From the NCBI RefSeq assembly GCF_003369915.1, contig NC_046675.1, positions 15,004,001-15,068,000 on the forward strand: a stretch of 64,000 bases of DNA, in the 5' to 3' direction. The notes beneath the pieces are model-generated. The model was not told where the DNA came from. It saw only the letters and a program-made list of their open reading frames with translations, and did no database searches. The translations under genes were made by a program, and so were the position numbers. How positions within the stretch are numbered: position 1 is the stretch's first letter; the number at the start of each line of letters is the position of its first letter. Source of the DNA: Drosophila miranda. Lineage: Eukaryota; Arthropoda; Insecta; Diptera; Drosophilidae. This document shows positions 9,915 through 20,253 of the stretch, piece by piece.

Positions 9915-10830
9915 TCAACCCTTGATAGGCGCCTATCCGTACAAATCGGTCCTTTCCAGGACCACCAAAAATTTATGAAGAGAGATGTACTTTCATAAAA
10001 AAAATACGATAAGTCTGTTCCGAATTGAGATGTCTATCAATCGCAAAGTCACTACTACCGATAACAAAGCTATATTTATTCCTGAAAAAGCACAGTACGC
10101 TTGTTGCACTTGCGAGCCATATTTACTATATCACACTCCACCTGTACTGGTCTACTTTCAAACCAACAAGATACATTATCTAATAGGTCCACTCAACGTA
10201 TTACGGATCCATTTCATCAATCGAAATGTAAGTCTTAGAAACCAAAGAATGATAACCCAGTTTCCTCTGAAGCTAACGACGCTGCTGTCCTTGTTTCAGC
10301 TCTCAAGAATGCTTTCCGCTACCACTCAATCCAAATCATCAAAGTGAATCATAATTACAATTGATATCATCACAGTTTACCGCAACCAATGAAGTCTGTC
10401 TTCATACCAATTGCAGTCTTGTTTTTGACATCATCACAAGACATGGTGTCATACGCGTTAATACGACAATTACTAATATTACATTTTCGGGTCATACTAT
10501 TAACAATGATATTATTAATCCCATCACGCTTGTCCTTAATGTATCAAACATAACCACTTATGATGTTAACCAGCTTTAATGTTAAAATCTATAGGTGAAC
10601 TTGTTGATCCAGATAGCGGTGAATTCGACTTGGCTGTTTTTGAAGTGTTTGGCAATTTGCCTTCAAGTCGTAGTAATTTCAACTGATTCACAACCAATTT
10701 TTATATTTTTATTACTACATACAACGACATCACTATGTAATCATTCTGCCTTTGAAATACAGACATGTCCCTTGGGGCGTATGTGAGCCTCTTGCCTCCG
10801 ATGCAGCATACGTAAGCTAAAGTGCCCGGA
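9915..10830 (+). other. Degenerate coding-like DNA, right flank of the LTR insertion
   Basis: Several adjacent plus-strand open stretches (9985-10347, 10361-10579, 10595-10786) suggest a decayed protein-coding element interrupted by frameshifts. The segment 10361-10579 holds five N-glycosylation sequons in about 70 residues (NCS, NTT, NIT, NVS, NIT), as in the ectodomain of a secreted or envelope-type glycoprotein. A later piece in another frame reads DPDSGEFDLAVFEVFGNLPS (~10608-10667). I cannot name the family. An endogenous-virus or retroelement envelope relic is a possibility only. Confidence 0.3.
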
Positions 10831-10959
10831 TCCGACTTGTATTTATCGATCTAGTACTAGTATTTATTTTGTGCTGCTGTACAAAATTTTGAAAATGTAT
10901 AACGTATTCCTAAATTTGTTTTATCGAGAATCGTTTCTTACTAAATAATTTCTTAACAG

Positions 10960-11430
10960 CTCTTACGGTACTCTCTCTTACAGTAAGTTCCTTAATCTAA
11001 CAAGCAAATAGCGTCTACTTAAAACACATCGTTCTTCTTCTCTAAGCTCTCTGCGCAAGCTCCAAAAATAAATGCGAGAATGGCCTGATGCCTCGATTTT
11101 ATACATACATAGGTAACGACGACGTTGAGGAAGCGATGCACTGCTCCAGCCGGCTGAGGCAGCGTTGATTCCGAGCCTCTGTCGTTCTTCCCTCTCGCTC
11201 TTGCAGATCGACTTATGCCCGCTTGCTGAATCTGCTGCTCCTATCTGTTTCGCTGTCGGCGCTCTCTCTCTGTCCGCTTTCGGCTTCATTCGCTTTGGTT
11301 CTGCGCTCCCCGTACTTTGTATATTCGTGTGCATGTGTAGGTTTCCGATGCCGTTGCTTTGTCTGGCCTGTGGTAATCTAGGGACGACACCTGCACCTAG
11401 TGATGGACTGTCTTGCACAAATATACAAAT
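10960..11430 (-). mobile_element. Possible LTR or retroelement remnant, minus orientation
   Basis: GC-richer island in AT-rich DNA, non-coding by appearance. On the minus strand it begins TGTGCAAGACAG (11419-11408), has TATAAAATCGAGG (~11106-11094), then an LTR-leader-like purine-rich segment ending near 10970. No second LTR and no clear target duplication were found, so a solo LTR is only a suggestion. Confidence 0.3.
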
Positions 11431-11984
11431 TAGCGTTACGTTTTAGCCGTTCGTGCCTCTGGATTGAGGAATAGAAAATACAGAGATTTGTTAATAATTT
11501 CTACAGGTTTTGTTAAAAATTACTTATTGTGTTTTTCCAAAATTTTATTATTACCAAGAGGCCGCCAAAAGTATTTTATATATATGTATTCGAATATTCT
11601 ATAATAAAAAAATTATAATATTAAGCAAAAGCACAAAATACTCGTATATATAAAAAATACATACATATACACACATATACAGGTGTAGCTAAAATTTTGG
11701 TTCCATCCACGCGTTGTGCAACGAAGGGAAAAACCTTTCAATAATATAGTATCAGAAACCCAAAACTCTAAAAAACGAAGGGAGCATAGAATCACATATT
11801 TTATTTTTTAAGTATTGTGCGGCTTATGATCCGAAGACCCTGGGATTTAGTTTTCTGTGTTCGATATGCGAACTGTTCGTTTTATGAACTGGCCCATCCC
11901 GTCTATATAATATACTGCAAGGTTAGTGGTTTAACTCATGTTGTTCAAATAGAGCGGGGTGAAGTGGGCTAAGTTCGTTTTTTC
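11431..11984. other. AT-rich intergenic DNA
   Basis: No coding or repeat structure recognised. It contains TATATA-rich runs at 11570-11690 and short A tracts. Confidence 0.4.
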
Positions 11985-11986
11985 AT

Positions 11987-12155
11987 CGGTATATTTACGG
12001 TATATTTCTAAGGGTCGACGGTATATTTTTTCGATAAATCCGATAAATAAAAACAACAAAATTCACTGCGCTGCGTAATTAATTAAATATTTTATCAAAT
12101 TCAAGCCAAATCGGTACAAAAAAGATTACTCCCAGACAGTGTAACAGTGTTCAAT
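11987..12155 (+). promoter_or_regulatory. Rab7: Candidate Rab7 promoter and non-coding first exon
   Basis: A composite of GGTATATTT repeats, AGGGTCG and TTCGATAAATCCG occupies 11987-12042, in the same orientation to the gene as at the UBASH3 promoter. A donor (CAAT|GTAAGT at 12156) lies ~115 bases on, and the acceptor TTTTGCAG|CGATTG is at ~12929, 60 bases before the Rab7 ATG. This suggests a short 5' UTR exon ending at 12155. It lies outside the triplicated unit, which starts at 12473 inside the intron. An alternative start inside the unit, near GGCGTCACACTT (~12561), cannot be excluded. Confidence 0.45.
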
Positions 12156-12988
12156 GTAAGTTAAAGTGTGAGAAACATTAAACGCAAGGCGAAAACCTGT
12201 GTAAAATAATGTTACGCAGCAGGCAAAAAATTCATGGAAAATGCCATTGGAGGCCCCCAATCAAACATACACACGAATGTACACACAAAGGCACACACAT
12301 AGGCACACAACGGCAGTTGCAATGCTGGTAGTGGTAGACAAAAACAAGTAATTCGAGGGGTCCATCGGGCGGGTGGTATCTCCACTGACACTGGTCGAAG
12401 TGATTCCATTTTGCATTATATTTTGATTGCTTAAAAGTTACTCCCCCTCCTGGCTTACTCGGAATGGGCGTTTTCCCTTCGCGAGAATTTAGCGCCTTCT
12501 ATTACCCACGGTTGCTGTGATTACGCAGTGGCCTCGTCATGGCTGCTCTTTGTTTGCGCTGGCGTCACACTTTCTCTGATGAGCACTCTTGCCAGCTAAT
12601 AAACCAGATCATAATTGTAAGCTTTGATGCGGGCGCCCGCTTATCCCCTCGTCCTAAAACACGGTATCACAGCTCAACGATCAGTCATGTCATTGTTTCC
12701 TGACAAGCATGAGTCATCCATTGGCCTCTGGTTTATCAACAGCCCCACACTCCACTGCTCCTATCAATAGTTCGTCATGTCTGCGTTGACAACAGGTCCA
12801 TTGATGGAACGCCAACCCAGCTGTTGCTGGGCTACATCGAAACCACTCTTACCTGCCGCCCGTAATCGAATTACAAGAAGTGGATTCTTTATTTTTAACC
12901 TCGAATCGATATATTTGTTTATTTTGCAGCGATTGCCAAAGCTTAAGAGAGCCAGTGGAAGCAAACCGCCAACAGAGAATACATCAAA

Positions 12989-13751
12989 ATGGCCACCCGT
13001 AAGAAATCTTTGCTGAAAGTCATCATACTGGGCGACAGCAGTGTGGGCAAGACCTCACTCATGAATCAGTATGTGAACAAACGCTTCTCTAACCAATACA
13101 AAGCAACGATCGGCGCCGACTTCTGCACGAAAGAGGTGGTTGTCAACGACCGTGTGGTCACAATGCAGGTAAGCAGACTGATAGAGGAGATCATTTTCCA
13201 CGTGGGATTAAATCCATGCTATTATTGTTTCAGATTTGGGATACAGCTGGTCAGGAACGCTTCCAGTCACTCGGCGTGGCTTTCTATCGCGGCGCTGACT
13301 GCTGTGTGCTCGTTTACGATGTGACGGCGCCTAACTCATTCAAGAATCTCGACTCCTGGCGCGACGAGTTCTTAATACAGGCCAGTCCACGTGATCCCGA
13401 GCATTTCCCCTTTGTTGTGCTAGGCAACAAAGTGGACTTGGATAACCGCCAAGTGTCCACGCGCCGGGCACAACAATGGTGTCAATCCAAAAACGATATA
13501 CCCTACTATGAAACCTCAGCCAAGGAGGGCATCAACGTGGAGATGGCGTTTCAGACTATTGCCAAGAATGCGTTGGAGCAGGAGGCAGAGGTTGGTGCCC
13601 ACACAATGCTAATAACATAACTAATGTACAAAAGAGATCTAACAAATGTGTTTTCTTAAAACAGGCTGAAGTTATCAACGATTTCCCCGATCAGATCATC
13701 TTGAATTCTCAAAATAATCGTCCAGGAAACCCTGACAACTGTCAGTGCTAA
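12989..13751 (+). CDS. Rab7: Rab7 GTPase, copy 1
   Basis: Small GTPase of late endosomes and lysosomes that drives endosome maturation, autophagosome-lysosome fusion and HOPS recruitment. Coding exons 12989-13168, 13234-13590 and 13665-13751 join in frame to 207 residues, the expected Rab7 length. Visible motifs: P-loop GDSSVGKT (15-22), switch I ATIGADF with Thr40, WDTAGQERF (62-70), NKVD (125-128), SAK (155-157), and a C-terminal CQC (205-207) for double prenylation. The second donor is GTTGGT, weaker than consensus. Skipping it would stop translation within ten codons. Only this copy lies next to the upstream promoter module. AATAAA signals occur at ~14050 and ~14251. Confidence 0.97.
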
Positions 13752-14614
13752 TGTAACAACAACAACAACGCAACGTGGATAATTACAAAATCTATGTTAT
13801 AAAATAATATTTGCAACATAATTATGAACATGAAAAGCAAACACACACGGAGGACGAGACGACAGAAAGTGTTCTATGATTAAGTAAAACAATTTCAGCA
13901 AACAGCATAGTAATTAATTATTTGTTAGGACGACAAGTTCAGAAGTTCAGATCAACATCAGCAGACTCGTTTTATGGGCCCCTGGCAATGGCCCCTCCCT
14001 CTTCAAATACCTAACCCTGACTCTACTACCTACAATCTAAGTAAACGTTCAATAAATAGGTATGCTCTGTGTACTCGTATCTACATAACATATTCATATG
14101 CAGGTGTCCTCCGCTCCTAGTACTATTTTTGCCATTTAATTAGTAAAATTTGTATGCACGCAGCAGCTGCTGGGCTTTGCAACAGGCACCATTGAGAATA
14201 CAATAACAAAGTATCTTCGAAGCAAATAACAAAATCTTGTGATTGTAAATTTAATAAAATGAAACATTTTTTATTGTATCTATTCTATCCATTGTATTAT
14301 CCATATAATTTTAATTTGCATTTTCGCATCGAATTGGCAACAATCTGGCTCCCCAAAACTTTCATCAACTTGCATAAGATTCGAGAGTTATTTTGATTAG
14401 TTAATTACGTTACTGGTATATGTATATTCTACTCGTACAAAATATAGTTTCTATGTAAATTGGTCCTTGTTTCTCGTCTATTTGGTCTGTACTTTATTCC
14501 ACTAATTAATATAAATTTGTATGCGTTTCTTTTCGGTTTACTTTACACAATAAAAACTTTAAAAATCATTAATAAAAAGTATACAATTAAGCTAAATTTA
14601 ATTGTTTCCCTTTT

Positions 14615-14770
14615 TATACCCAGCACTCAGAGTGTATTAAATTCGTAAAGATGTGTGCAACAGCCAGAAGGAAGCGTTTCCCATAAAGCATATGTATATA
14701 TTCTTAATTTCGGTCTGTCTGTCCGTCTTGACGAGCTCCTGGATCTCAGAGACTATACAACATAAGGTAG
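14615..14770 (+). mobile_element. DINE-1-like fragment in unit copy 1
   Basis: Diverged relative of the insertion at 20254: TATACCCAGCACTCAGAGTG, then CCAGAAGGAAGCGTTTCCC, ATAAAGCATATGTATATATT, a short GTCTGTCTGTCC run and ATCTCAGAGACTATA. It lies 200-370 bases upstream of the ACTMAP ATG and is present in all three unit copies, so it predates the triplication. Confidence 0.65.
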
Positions 14771-14981
14771 GGATCATATCGGGTCATTATTATAGTGACT
14801 ACCCCTATCTCACTCGCGCACTCTTCCTCGTGAAAAGAGATAGAACAGCTGGTGCTAACATAAACCTGTTAAATGTAGCTCAGCTGAAAAAACAGCTGTG
14901 CATAGTAACATAGAGCTGTTGAAATTCTATTATGCTGAAAACACCTCGGCTGTGAGGAATTTATTTACATTTTTCGTTGCA

Positions 14982-15527
14982 ATGCCACACATCTCGGCCC
15001 CGCCGCCTCCACCCCCACTACCATCAGGTATTAACAAAACTACACCTGTGGCGTCACCCAAGGATCGCCCGTCGGTGATTAATATATCAGGAGACAATTG
15101 TGCCTGGGCCTGGGAATATCCAGAGCTGCAAAAAGGATGCTACCTGAACCGTGTGTGTCAATATATCCCACCAAATCAATGCCAGTACTATACTGTGGCC
15201 AGTATACTACAAGTAAGTATTGTGAAGGACTGTATCATAAATGTCAAAATGACTGGGTGGGGTGTTCTTTCAGGTGGGACCCACGTGTGGCTTGACTGCC
15301 GTAAGTATGCTGCTCAATGGAAACCCCACCGCTGCACACATTCTAGAAGATGCCATTGCACAGGAGTACACAATCAATGGGGAAATGTTCAGTGCTCAAT
15401 ATTTATACGAACTGACGCGCAAACATCTGCATGGACACGGACCCGGTGCGTGTCAATTGCACGAGGGTCGCCTCTGCTGTAACAAGGTCACAGAGCTCCT
15501 GCGAGCTGGTGGCTGCTTGCTTGTGCC
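14982..15527 (+). pseudogene. ACTMAP: ACTMAP homologue, copy 1, truncated after exon 2
   Basis: Exons 14982-15212 and 15274-15527 encode the proline-rich start ([12 protein letters not shown]) and the N-terminal half of a C39-like cysteine protease, with GPTCGL carrying the candidate catalytic Cys82 and [10 protein letters not shown] downstream. The donor CC|GTATCC at 15528 is intact, but the exons bearing the catalytic histidine are missing. The unit ends in LSm3, before the acceptor used by the complete copy at 24687. Without those exons no active protease is possible. A transcript could in principle splice across units to 24687 (inference). Translation read past the donor ends in frame within about 55 bases. 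Confidence 0.85.
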
Positions 15528-15739
15528 GTATCCTTTTTCAAAAGAAAATCTTAATTTTAAGTCGTTTACTTCGGTCATTTAAAAACCATCTTCCGCGCAT
15601 AACAGCACAGTGTGTGCTCCCAGTGCTGCCACCCTGCGCACATGCTTTGTGGTGTTTTTTAGTGCTACGATATCATCAGCAAAACTGAGTTTTGGATTCA
15701 CGATTTATTAACAAAAAAAAGTGTTGTTTGAATAATAAA

Positions 15740-16278
15740 ATGGCCACCGAAGAGGAGCAGGTATGTACTATTGACAAATGCCAATGAAGCCCTCTAATTC
15801 TCGTACTTGCAGCTCAGTCAGGTAATTTTGCCGGTGAAGGAGCCGCTGGATCTAATTCGCCTGAGCTTAGATGAAAAGGTGCACGTGAAGATGCGCAACG
15901 AGCGGGAGCTGCGGGGGCGTCTACATGTAAGTTGCAACACTACACATAAACTCAATTATACGCTCAAGATAATCCTCCGTTTAATAGGCGTTCGATCAGC
16001 ATCTGAACATGGTGCTGGGCGATGCAGAGGAGACCGTCACCACCGTGGAGATCGACGAAGAAACATACGAGGAGGTTTACAAAACCACAAAGCGCACCAT
16101 TCCCATGCTGTTTGTGCGAGGCGATGGCGTTATCCTGGTATCGCCAGGATATTCCCTTCGCGAGAATTTAGCGCCTTCTATTACCCACGGTTGCTGTGAT
16201 TACGCAGTGGCCTCGTCATGGCTGCTCTTTGTTTGCGCTGGCGTCACACTTTCTCCGATGAGCACTCTTGCCAGCTAA
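15740..16278 (+). CDS. LSm3: LSm3 chimera, copy 1 (LSm3 with a new 43-residue tail)
   Basis: Exons 15740-15760, 15813-15926 and 15988-16278. Residues 1-98 are LSm3 (Sm1 and Sm2 motifs present, up to LVSP). The native last five residues (PMRVG) are replaced by 43 residues read from the duplicated DNA upstream of Rab7 ([10 protein letters not shown] to MSTLAS), stopping at TAA 16276. The new tail contains a hydrophobic stretch ([15 protein letters not shown]) not seen in Sm-like proteins. Whether it is expressed or assembles into Lsm1-7/2-8 rings is unknown. The native 3' UTR and poly-A signal are absent. Confidence 0.75.
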
Positions 16279-16668
16279 TAAACCAGATCATAATTGTAAG
16301 CTTTGATGCGGGCGCCCGCTTATCCCCTCGTCCTAAAACACGGTATCACAGCTCAACGATCAGTCATGTCATTGTTTCCTGACAAGCATGAGTCATCCAT
16401 TGGCCTCTGGTTTATCAACAGCCCCACACTCCACTGCTCCTATCAATAGTTCGTCATGTCTGCGTTGACGAACAGGTCCATTGATGGGACGCCAACCCAG
16501 CTGTTGCTGGGCTACATCGAAACCACTCTTACCTGCCGCCCGTAATCGAATTACAAGAAGTGGATTCTTTATTTTTAACCTCGAATCGATATATTTGTTT
16601 ATTTTGCAGCGATTGCCAAAGCTTAAGAGAGCCAGTGGAAGCAAACCGCCAACAGAGAATACATCAAA

Positions 16669-17431
16669 ATGGCCACCCGTAAGAAATCTTTGCTGAAAGT
16701 CATCATACTGGGCGACAGCAGTGTGGGCAAGACCTCACTCATGAATCAGTATGTGAACAAACGCTTCTCTAACCAATACAAAGCAACGATCGGCGCCGAC
16801 TTCTGCACGAAAGAGGTGGTTGTCAACGACCGTGTGGTCACAATGCAGGTAAGCAGACTGATAGAGGAGATCATTTTCCACGTGGGATTAAATCCATGCT
16901 ATTATTGTTTCAGATTTGGGATACAGCTGGTCAGGAACGCTTCCAGTCACTCGGCGTGGCTTTCTATCGCGGCGCTGACTGCTGTGTGCTCGTTTACGAT
17001 GTGACGGCGCCTAACTCATTCAAGAATCTCGACTCCTGGCGCGACGAGTTCTTAATACAGGCCAGTCCACGTGATCCCGAGCATTTCCCCTTTGTTGTGC
17101 TAGGCAACAAAGTGGACTTGGATAACCGCCAAGTGTCCACGCGCCGGGCACAACAATGGTGTCAATCCAAAAACGATATACCCTACTATGAAACCTCAGC
17201 CAAGGAGGGCATCAACGTGGAGATGGCGTTTCAGACTATTGCCAAGAATGCGTTGGAGCAGGAGGCAGAGGTTGGTGCCCACACAATGCTAATAACATAA
17301 CTAATGTACAAAAGAGATCTAACAAATGTGTTTTCTTAAAACAGGCTGAAGTTATCAACGATTTCCCCGATCAGATCATCTTGAATTCTCAAAATAATCG
17401 TCCAGGAAACCCTGACAACTGTCAGTGCTAA
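16669..17431 (+). CDS. Rab7: Rab7 GTPase, copy 2
   Basis: Exons 16669-16848, 16914-17270 and 17345-17431 encode a 207-residue protein identical to copy 1, with every GTPase motif and the CQC terminus. Its upstream DNA is the LSm3 junction rather than the Rab7 promoter module, so expression would need a promoter inside the unit or read-through from the upstream LSm3 copy. The 5' UTR acceptor (TTTTGCAG at ~16608) is kept. Confidence 0.95.
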
Positions 17432-18294
17432 TGTAACAACAACAACAACGCAACGTGGATAATTACAAAATCTATGTTATAAAATAATATTTGCAACATA
17501 ATTATGAACATGAAAAGCAAACACACACGGAGGACGAGACGACAGAAAGTGTTCTATGATTAAGTAAAACAATTTCAGCAAACAGCATAGTAATTAATTA
17601 TTTGTTAGGACGACAAGTTCAGAAGTTCAGATCAACATCAGCAGACTCGTTTTATGGGCCCCTGGCAATGGCCCCTCCCTCTTCAAATACCTAACCCTGA
17701 CTCTACTACCTACAATCTAAGTAAACGTTCAATAAATAGGTATGCTCTGTGTACTCGTATCTACATAACATATTCATATGCAGGTGTCCTCCGCTCCTAG
17801 TACTATTTTTGCCATTTAATTAGTAAAATTTGTATGCACGCAGCAGCTGCTGGGCTTTGCAACAGGCACCATTGAGAATACAATAACAAAGTATCTTCGA
17901 AGCAAATAACAAAATCTTGTGATTGTAAATTTAATAAAATGAAACATTTTTTATTGTATCTATTCTATCCATTGTATTATCCATATAATTTTAATTTGCA
18001 TTTTCGCATCGAATTGGCAACAATCTGGCTCCCCAAAACTTTCATCAACTTGCATAAGATTCGAGAGTTATTTTGATTAGTTAATTACGTTACTGGTATA
18101 TGTATATTCTACTCGTACAAAATATAGTTTCTATGTAAATTGGTCCTTGTTTCTCGTCTATTTGGTCTGTACTTTATTCCACTAATTAATATAAATTTGT
18201 ATGCGTTTCTTTTCGGTTTACTTTACACAATAAAAACTTTAAAAATCATTAATAAAAAGTATACAATTAAGCTAAATTTAATTGTTTCCCTTTT

Positions 18295-18450
18295 TATACC
18301 CAGCACTCAGAGTGTATTAAATTCGTAAAGATGTGTGCAACAGCCAGAAGGAAGCGTTTCCCATAAAGCATATGTATATATTCTTAATTTCGGTCTGTCT
18401 GTCCGTCTTGACGAGCTCCTGGATCTCAGAGACTATACAACATAAGGTAG
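18295..18450 (+). mobile_element. DINE-1-like fragment in unit copy 2
   Basis: Same fragment as in copy 1, upstream of the second ACTMAP 5' half, identical by eye. Confidence 0.65.
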
Positions 18451-18661
18451 GGATCATATCGGGTCATTATTATAGTGACTACCCCTATCTCACTCGCGCA
18501 CTCTTCCTCGTGAAAAGAGATAGAACAGCTGGTGCTAACATAAACCTGTTAAATGTAGCTCAGCTGAAAAAACAGCTGTGCATAGTAACATAGAGCTGTT
18601 GAAATTCTATTATGCTGAAAACACCTCGGCTGTGAGGAATTTATTTACATTTTTCGTTGCA

Positions 18662-19207
18662 ATGCCACACATCTCGGCCCCGCCGCCTCCACCCCCACTA
18701 CCATCAGGTATTAACAAAACTACACCTGTGGCGTCACCCAAGGATCGCCCGTCGGTGATTAATATATCAGGAGACAATTGTGCCTGGGCCTGGGAATATC
18801 CAGAGCTGCAAAAAGGATGCTACCTGAACCGTGTGTGTCAATATATCCCACCAAATCAATGCCAGTACTATACTGTGGCCAGTATACTACAAGTAAGTAT
18901 TGTGAAGGACTGTATCATAAATGTCAAAATGACTGGGTGGGGTGTTCTTTCAGGTGGGACCCACGTGTGGCTTGACTGCCGTAAGTATGCTGCTCAATGG
19001 AAACCCCACCGCTGCACACATTCTAGAAGATGCCATTGCACAGGAGTACACAATCAATGGGGAAATGTTCAGTGCTCAATATTTATACGAACTGACGCGC
19101 AAACATCTGCATGGACACGGACCCGGTGCGTGTCAATTGCACGAGGGTCGCCTCTGCTGTAACAAGGTCACAGAGCTCCTGCGAGCTGGTGGCTGCTTGC
19201 TTGTGCC
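18662..19207 (+). pseudogene. ACTMAP: ACTMAP homologue, copy 2, truncated after exon 2
   Basis: Exons 18662-18892 and 18954-19207, identical to copy 1. It keeps the catalytic-Cys exon but lacks the exons with the histidine and the C-terminal strands. The open donor at 19208 has no matching acceptor before the unit ends. Confidence 0.85.
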
Positions 19208-19419
19208 GTATCCTTTTTCAAAAGAAAATCTTAATTTTAAGTCGTTTACTTCGGTCATTTAAAAACCATCTTCCGCGCATAACAGCACAGTGTGTGCTCC
19301 CAGTGCTGCCACCCTGCGCACATGCTTTGTGGTGTTTTTTAGTGCTACGATATCATCAGCAAAACTGAGTTTTGGATTCACGATTTATTAACAAAAAAAA
19401 GTGTTGTTTGAATAATAAA

Positions 19420-19958
19420 ATGGCCACCGAAGAGGAGCAGGTATGTACTATTGACAAATGCCAATGAAGCCCTCTAATTCTCGTACTTGCAGCTCAGTCA
19501 GGTAATTTTGCCGGTGAAGGAGCCGCTGGATCTAATTCGCCTGAGCTTAGATGAAAAGGTGCACGTGAAGATGCGCAACGAGCGGGAGCTGCGGGGGCGT
19601 CTACATGTAAGTTGCAACACTACACATAAACTCAATTATACGCTCAAGATAATCCTCCGTTTAATAGGCGTTCGATCAGCATCTGAACATGGTGCTGGGC
19701 GATGCAGAGGAGACCGTCACCACCGTGGAGATCGACGAAGAAACATACGAGGAGGTTTACAAAACCACAAAGCGCACCATTCCCATGCTGTTTGTGCGAG
19801 GCGATGGCGTTATCCTGGTATCGCCAGGATATTCCCTTCGCGAGAATTTAGCGCCTTCTATTACCCACGGTTGCTGTGATTACGCAGTGGCCTCGTCATG
19901 GCTGCTCTTTGTTTGCGCTGGCGTCACACTTTCTCCGATGAGCACTCTTGCCAGCTAA
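19420..19958 (+). CDS. LSm3: LSm3 chimera, copy 2
   Basis: Exons 19420-19440, 19493-19606 and 19668-19958. Same fusion as copy 1, because the junction is shared: 98 LSm3 residues then the 43-residue tail ending MSTLAS at the stop 19956-19958. It is followed by copy 3 of Rab7. Confidence 0.75.
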
Positions 19959-20253
19959 TAAACCAGATCATAATTGTAAGCTTTGATGCGGGCGCCCGCT
20001 TATCCCCTCGTCCTAAAACACGGTATCACAGCTCAACGATCAGTCATGTCATTGTTTCCTGACAAGCATGAGTCATCCATTGGCCTCTGGTTTATCAACA
20101 GCCCCACACTCCACTGCTCCTATCAATAGTTCGTCATGTCTGCGTTGACGAACAGGTCCATTGATGGGACGCCAACCCAGCTGTTGCTGGGCTACATCGA
20201 AACCACTCTTACCTGCCGCCCGTAATCGAATTACAAGAAGTGGATTCTTTATT

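Larger units (their letters stand above)
12473..16151 (+). repeat. Tandem unit copy 1 (Rab7 - ACTMAP 5' half - truncated LSm3)
   Basis: The unit starts at TTCCCTTCGCGAG and ends in LSm3 at TCGCCA plus five extra bases, GGATA. Copy 1 differs from copies 2 and 3 near its left end (T at the CTCTGATGAG site, one base missing near 12790, GATGGAACG) and is otherwise identical by eye to copy 2. Confidence 0.95.
16152..19831 (+). repeat. Tandem unit copy 2 (mosaic)
   Basis: 3680 bases. Its left part (CTCCGATGAG, TTGACGAAC, GATGGGACG) matches copy 3. From the Rab7 splice acceptor onwards it matches copy 1. It ends with the same LSm3-GGATA junction as copy 1. Confidence 0.95.

Noticed and set aside
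10978-11418. 146-codon minus-strand open frame
   Set aside because: Low-complexity text over an LTR-like, promoter-bearing segment; no domain and no neighbouring exon.
15262-15582. Short ACTMAP exon read-through protein as a stand-alone gene
   Set aside because: It begins within an intron and the frame is the second ACTMAP exon. The complete copy shows it is spliced at 23905.
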